From: Streptomyces platensis
GTDB taxonomy: Bacteria > Actinomycetota > Actinomycetes > Streptomycetales > Streptomycetaceae
Direction: 5' to 3'
DNA length: 64,000 nucleotides
Assembly: GCF_008704855.1 (NCBI RefSeq)
Contig: NZ_CP023691.1
Coordinates: 3,782,001-3,846,000, forward strand
Part shown: one piece after another, positions 59,887 to 64,000 of the stretch
Position numbering within the stretch: the first letter of the stretch is position 1
Layout of the letters: every line of letters starts with the position of its first letter
Notes under the pieces: generated by a model
The model's input: only the letters and a program-made list of their open reading frames with translations
Told to the model about the DNA's origin: nothing
Databases searched by the model: none
Position numbers and translations under genes: made by a program

Positions 59887-61407
59887 ATGGAACGACGCGA
59901 CGTTCTGAGACTTTCGGCGGTTGCGGGCGCGACGGGCGCGCTTACGCTCGGACGTGTGAGCTTCGCCGACGCGGCGCCCACGGACGGGCGAGCCGGAGGC
60001 GGGCCGGGAGAGCAGACCCGGCGGGTCACCGGCCATCTGCCCACGGGCTCACCCGACTTCGTGTACCTGCCGGTCGAAGTGCCGGGCGGGGTGCGCGAAA
60101 TCGCCGTGGCCTACCGCTATGACAAACCCACCGTCCCGGAGGGCACGGCCGGGAACGCCTGCGACATCGGCATCTTCGACGAACGGGGCACCGGCCTCGG
60201 CGGCGCCGGCTTCCGCGGCTGGTCGGGCGGGGCGCGTACGGAGTTCTTCCTGCGCGCCGACGAGGCCACCCCCGGCTATCTCCCGGGCCCCGTCAACCCC
60301 GGCACCTGGCATATCGCCCTCGGCCCGTACACGGTCGCGCCGCAGGGCCTGTCCTACGACGTCACGGTCACCCTGAAGTACGGCCCCCAGGGGCGCACCC
60401 CGGCGCCCGTCCATCCGCCCGAGCGCGCCCGGGGCCGGGGCCGCGCCTGGTACCGCGGCGACAGCCATCTGCACTCCGTGCACTCCGACGGCAAACGCAC
60501 CCCCGCCGAGATCGCCGCGCTGGCCCGCGCCGCCGGGCTGGACTTCATCAACACCTCCGAGCACAACACCACCTCCGCGCATCGCGCCTGGGAGGGGCTG
60601 TGGGGTGACGACCTGCTGATCCTGACCGGCGAGGAAGTCACCACCCGCAATGGGCACGTGGTCGCGATGGGCACCGACCCGGAGGTCTTCATCGACTGGC
60701 GCTACCGGGCCCGCGACAACGCCTTCGGGAAGTACGCACGCGCCATCCGGCGGGCCGAGGGCCTGGTCATCCCGGCGCATCCGCACGCCACCTGCATCGG
60801 CTGCAACTGGAAGTTCGGGCTGAACGAAGCCGATGCGGTGGAGGTCTGGAACGGGCCGTACACCCCCGACGACGAGGTCACCCTCGCCGAGTGGGACAAC
60901 ACCCTGGTCGCCCACGTCCAGGGCCGCGCTGACTGGCTGCCGGCCGTCGGCCACAGCGACGCCCATCGCGACCCCGATGTCGTCGGCCTGCCGCAGACCG
61001 TGGTGCTCGCCGACGATCTCTCGCGCCGGGCTCTTCAGAACGGCATCCGGGCCGGCCGGGTCTGGATCGCCGAGTCGTCGAAGGTCGACCTGGCGTTCTC
61101 CGTCACCGGTGAGCGGGGCGAACACGCCGGAATCGGCGAGCGGCTGGCGGTCTCCCGTACGGCGAAGGTCACCGCCCGGCTGACGGTCTCCGGCACCCCC
61201 GGCTGCACGGTCTCCTTCGTCACCGACCAGGGGCGGCTGTACTCCACCGCGCTGCCGCCCTCGGGCGACGGCACCGTCAGCTGGCAGACCACCCCGGATT
61301 ACGCCGCCTACATACGCGCCGAAGTCCGCCACCCCTCGACAACGCCGGGCCTGCCGGGCCCCATGGCCGCCATGACCAACCCGGTGTTCCTGGGCCGCTG
61401 GGGCTGA
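59887..61407 (+). CDS. Exported PHP-domain metallohydrolase, CehA/McbA type
   Basis: 506 residues. A Tat-like signal (MERRDVLRLSAVAGATGALT) ends near DAAP. A beta-sandwich follows (to about 180), then the PHP domain with metal ligands in YRGDSHLHSVHSDGK, NTSEHN, TGEEVTT, IPAHPH and GHSDAHRD. CehA-McbA family proteins include carbamate and phosphodiester hydrolases; actinobacterial exported ones are mostly uncharacterised. ATG at 59887, no strong ribosome site. TTATCCACA at 59774 is upstream. Confidence 0.87.
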   Translation: MERRDVLRLSAVAGATGALTLGRVSFADAAPTDGRAGGGPGEQTRRVTGHLPTGSPDFVYLPVEVPGGVREIAVAYRYDKPTVPEGTAGNACDIGIFDERGTGLGGAGFRGWSGGARTEFFLRADEATPGYLPGPVNPGTWHIALGPYTVAPQGLSYDVTVTLKYGPQGRTPAPVHPPERARGRGRAWYRGDSHLHSVHSDGKRTPAEIAALARAAGLDFINTSEHNTTSAHRAWEGLWGDDLLILTGEEVTTRNGHVVAMGTDPEVFIDWRYRARDNAFGKYARAIRRAEGLVIPAHPHATCIGCNWKFGLNEADAVEVWNGPYTPDDEVTLAEWDNTLVAHVQGRADWLPAVGHSDAHRDPDVVGLPQTVVLADDLSRRALQNGIRAGRVWIAESSKVDLAFSVTGERGEHAGIGERLAVSRTAKVTARLTVSGTPGCTVSFVTDQGRLYSTALPPSGDGTVSWQTTPDYAAYIRAEVRHPSTTPGLPGPMAAMTNPVFLGRWG

Positions 61408-61437
61408 GCCCGGCGGAGCGCGGGGCGAACGGTGCCC

Positions 61438-62931
61438 TCACCCCGGCCAGACGATCGCCTGAAGTTCGCTGTAGGCGTGCAGCGCGTACGAGCCCACGTC
61501 GCGCCCCACCCCGCTCTTCTTGAAACCGCCGAACGGTGCCTCCATGTTCCGGCCGACCGTGTTCACCCCGACCCCGCCGGCCCGCAGCTGCCGGGCCACC
61601 CGGAAGGCGCGGGCGATATCGCCGGACCACACGTAGTCGATCAGCCCGTAGTCGCTGTCGTTGGCGAGGGCGACCCCCTCGTCCTCCTCGTCGAAGGGCA
61701 GGACGACGACGACCGGACCGAAGATCTCCTCCCGTACGACCCGCATGTCCGGGGTGCAGTCGGCCAGCAGCGTCGGCGCGACATAGAAGCCGCGCTCCGG
61801 AGCGGACGGCCGTTCGCCGCCCGCCACGACCCGGGCGCCTTCCTTCCGGCCCAGCGCCACATACGCCTCGATCCGGTCACGGTGCGCGGCCGAGATCACC
61901 GGCCCGACCACCGTGCCCGGCGCGCGCGGATCGCCGACCGTCAGCCGCCCGAGGTACCGCGTCAGCCGCTCCACCAGCGCCTCGTACACGCCTCGCTGGG
62001 CGAGCACCCGGGTCGGTGCCGTACAGATCTGCCCGCTGTAGAAGGAGAACGTCGTGCCGATGCCGGCCACCGCCGAGTCCAGGTCCGCGTCGTCGAAGAC
62101 CACCGCGGCGCCCTTGCCGCCCAGCTCCATGAGCTGGCGTTTCATCCCGCGGCCGCACACCTCGGCGATGCGCTGCCCGACGGCCGTGGAGCCGGTGAAG
62201 CTCACCATGTCCACATCCGGCGCGTCCACGGCTGCCGCGCCGACCTCCGCGGAGGCTCCGCTGACGACGTTCACGACCCCCGGCGGCGCCCCGGCCTCCG
62301 CCAGCGCCGCGGCCATCCGGTACACCGACAGCGGGTCCTGCGGGGCGGGCTTCACCACGACGGTGTTGCCCATCGCCAGCGCCGGGGCGATCTTGCCCGC
62401 CGGGTTGGCCCACGGGTTGTTGTACGAGGTGATGCAGGTGACGACGCCGACCGGCTGCCGTACCGCCAGGGCGCCGAGCACGCCTGCCTTCCCCTCCCCC
62501 ATTGCCTTAAGGGCATGGGAGGTGCCCCCACGCCCGGCCTCGTTGATCTGCGGCGGCAGCCCCTGCTCCACGGGCTCCAGAGCCCCCTTCGCATACCGCC
62601 GGAAGCGCGCCACCCCGACCGCGACCTGCATACCGCGCGCCGTGCCGGTCGTCGCGCCGCTCTCCGCCTGCGCCACCTCGGCGTGCGCCGCGAAGTCGCG
62701 CTGCATCACCTCCGCGGCCCGGTCGAGGATCGCGGCGCGGCGCTGCGGCGGCGTACGGGACCAGGCGGGGAAGGCTCCGGCCGCCGCGGACGCCGCCGCG
62801 TACACCTGCTCCCGGCTCGCCTCGGGCGCGAGCCCGACAACGTCCTCCGTCGCCGGGTCGATGACCTCATAGTGGCCGCCGTCGGGCTCGGCCCATTCCC
62901 CACCGATGAACAGCCGCCCTGCGGAGCTCAC
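61438..62931 (-). CDS. Aldehyde dehydrogenase family protein
   Basis: 497 residues. NAD-binding FTGSTAVGQ, general base in LMELGGKG and the nucleophile Cys in GQICTAPTR are all present, so it should be active on an aldehyde with NAD(P). At about residues 131-153 an insertion reading RGGTSHALKAMGEGKAG replaces the short loop seen in relatives and matches an imperfect palindromic repeat in the DNA. GTG start at 62931 with a weak GGTGAG. Substrate unknown; the amidohydrolase upstream may belong to the same pathway. Confidence 0.9.
   Translation of the reverse strand: MSSAGRLFIGGEWAEPDGGHYEVIDPATEDVVGLAPEASREQVYAAASAAAGAFPAWSRTPPQRRAAILDRAAEVMQRDFAAHAEVAQAESGATTGTARGMQVAVGVARFRRYAKGALEPVEQGLPPQINEAGRGGTSHALKAMGEGKAGVLGALAVRQPVGVVTCITSYNNPWANPAGKIAPALAMGNTVVVKPAPQDPLSVYRMAAALAEAGAPPGVVNVVSGASAEVGAAAVDAPDVDMVSFTGSTAVGQRIAEVCGRGMKRQLMELGGKGAAVVFDDADLDSAVAGIGTTFSFYSGQICTAPTRVLAQRGVYEALVERLTRYLGRLTVGDPRAPGTVVGPVISAAHRDRIEAYVALGRKEGARVVAGGERPSAPERGFYVAPTLLADCTPDMRVVREEIFGPVVVVLPFDEEDEGVALANDSDYGLIDYVWSGDIARAFRVARQLRAGGVGVNTVGRNMEAPFGGFKKSGVGRDVGSYALHAYSELQAIVWPG
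62491..62530. repeat. Palindromic repeat inside the aldehyde dehydrogenase gene
   Basis: CCCCTCCCCCATTGCC, a TTAA centre and GGGCATGGGAGGTGCCCCC form an imperfect inverted repeat. Palindromes of the type CTCCCCCA...TGGGAGGTGCCCC are common short dispersed repeats in Streptomyces genomes. Here it is in frame. Confidence 0.55.
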
Positions 62932-62935
62932 TTGA

Positions 62936-63125
62936 CGCTCACCGCCACCGGCCCCCGCCCCACATGCCGCCGTCCACGCCTGCCCCGCCCCACGAGCGTC
63001 AGCTCACTCGCACCCCACCCCACGACCAAAACCTCACCCGCACCCGGCCCCACAACCGCCGCCTCCCCCACACCCCGCCCCGCAACTGCCAACTCACCCA
63101 CACCCCACCCCACGACCAGCGCCTC
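62936..63125. repeat. Degenerate 30-bp tandem repeat between genes
   Basis: Units with a CACCCCACCCCACGAC-like core repeat every 30 bp: clear copies at 62997-63026, 63027-63056, 63057-63086 and 63087-63116, with weaker ones to the left and right. It fills the gap between the dehydrogenase and the amidohydrolase. Confidence 0.7.
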
Positions 63126-63139
63126 GCCCGAAACGGTCC

Positions 63140-64000
63140 TCACTTCGTGCTCACCGTCCTCGTGTCCCGCCCCGACCGCAGCACCGTCCCCGGGACCACG
63201 CCGGTCACCACGTCCTCGCGGATCGTCTCGACGCCGTTGACCCATACCGCGTTGATGCCGATCGCCCGGGAATCCAGGCGCGGGCTGTCGCCGGGCAGAT
63301 CGTGGACGAGGGTGGCCTTGCCCGCGTCGATCCGTACCGGGTCGAAGAGCACGAGGTCGGCGTGCCAGCCCTCCTCGATGCGGCCCCGCTCGCGCAGCCC
63401 GAAGAGCTGGGCGGGGTCGTCGGTGAGCATCTTCACGGCCTGCTCCAGACCCATCAGCTTCCGGCCCCGCAGACAGTCGCCGAGAAAGCGCGTCGTATAC
63501 GGGGCGCCGCACATCCGGTCCAGGTGCGCGCCCGCGTCCGAGCCGCCGAGCATGACGTCCTCGTGCTGCCAGGTCTCGGCGCGCAGCGCCCAGGAGTCCG
63601 GGTCGTTGTCGGTGGGCATCGGCCACAGGACGGTGCGCAGCTCGTCGTTGGCGCAGATCTCCACCAGGCACGCGAACGGCTCCTGGCCGCGCTCGGCCGC
63701 GATGTCCTGCACGACGCGGCCGGTCAGGCCCTCGTTCGCGGCGGAGTAGGTGTCCCCGATGACATAGCGGCCGAAGTGGGTGAGCCGCCGGAAGACGCCC
63801 GCCTCCTTGCTGTCCGCGCGCCGCAGCATCTCGGCCCGGACCGCGGGGTCGCGGAGCTGCTCGATCCGTTCGGGGACCGGCAGGCCCAGGATGTCGCCCC
63901 AGCCGGGGATCAGATTCAGCGCGCAGAAGGTGCCCAGGGACATGTTCATGGGGGTGAGGATCGGCATCGTCAGGGCCACGATCCGGCCGCCGGCCTCCCG
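63140..64000 (-). CDS. N-acyl-D-amino-acid deacylase-type amidohydrolase, C-terminal part
   Basis: 287 codons to the window edge; the N-terminal half lies outside. MLGGSDAGAHLDRMCGAPYT is the D-aminoacylase-type metal site block of the amidohydrolase superfamily, and the end has the beta-sandwich with GRIEEGWHADLVLFDP and VWVNGV. Members remove acyl groups from N-acyl-D-amino acids or hydrolyse related rings. It ends 209 bp before the aldehyde dehydrogenase gene on the same strand. Confidence 0.85.
   Translation of the reverse strand, partial: REAGGRIVALTMPILTPMNMSLGTFCALNLIPGWGDILGLPVPERIEQLRDPAVRAEMLRRADSKEAGVFRRLTHFGRYVIGDTYSAANEGLTGRVVQDIAAERGQEPFACLVEICANDELRTVLWPMPTDNDPDSWALRAETWQHEDVMLGGSDAGAHLDRMCGAPYTTRFLGDCLRGRKLMGLEQAVKMLTDDPAQLFGLRERGRIEEGWHADLVLFDPVRIDAGKATLVHDLPGDSPRLDSRAIGINAVWVNGVETIREDVVTGVVPGTVLRSGRDTRTVSTK

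Overview
The window looks like a Streptomyces chromosome. GC is very high with strong third-position GC, there are hrdD-type sigma factor, WhiJ-like XRE/DUF397 and F420 (fbiC, LLM, PPOX) genes, and one region is a typical actinomycete integrative and conjugative element (AICE). Gene names rest on reading the protein sequences; no database search was possible.

Layout. 1-11.3 kb: start of a DeoR regulator, hrdD with a sigma-R-type promoter, a GNAT acetyltransferase, two PPOX-fold proteins (one behind a MerR/SoxR-type leaderless promoter), a questin-oxidase-like protein, a MarR regulator, a TetR-MFS efflux pair, a secreted metalloprotease, and a second TetR divergent from two small membrane proteins. 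11.3-16.4 kb: a partly decayed accessory region with an IrrE/ParH-like metallopeptidase, a truncated membrane partner, PadR-like fragments, and an intact DUF1453-kinase-NarL regulator trio.

16.44-31.86 kb: a 15.3-kb AICE integrated in the 3' half of tRNA-Arg(CCT), bounded by 47-bp direct repeats. From attL it reads int-xis, an iteron-like TGACGCA array, a replication block (ATPase/helicase-like, primase-polymerase, small cytosine-methyltransferase-like protein), a small membrane protein, an array of GTGTCAGG octamers next to the FtsK/TraB-type translocase gene (candidate clt), and a run of mostly tightly packed transfer genes (TraA-like, membrane protein, RRQRL zinc protein, DUF2637 coiled coil, DUF6284). 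A structured non-coding leader follows, then a KorSA-like GntR repressor divergent from a Pif-like NUDIX protein. Three cargo genes of unknown function lie beside attR. The logic resembles pSAM2 (KorSA/Pif control and FtsK-type transfer), but replication is of the primase-polymerase type.

31.9-64 kb: chromosome again, with an amidase, RecQ, a PEP-mutase/isocitrate-lyase-like enzyme, a GT39-like membrane protein, a D,D-carboxypeptidase with a very long low-complexity cytoplasmic arm, a GOLPH3-like protein, an XRE/DUF397 pair, a PLP aminotransferase, an SDR, an ADP-ribosylglycohydrolase, a frameshifted STAND-TPR gene, fbiC, VOC and LLM enzymes, a Tat-exported PHP hydrolase, an aldehyde dehydrogenase and a D-aminoacylase-type amidohydrolase running off the right edge.
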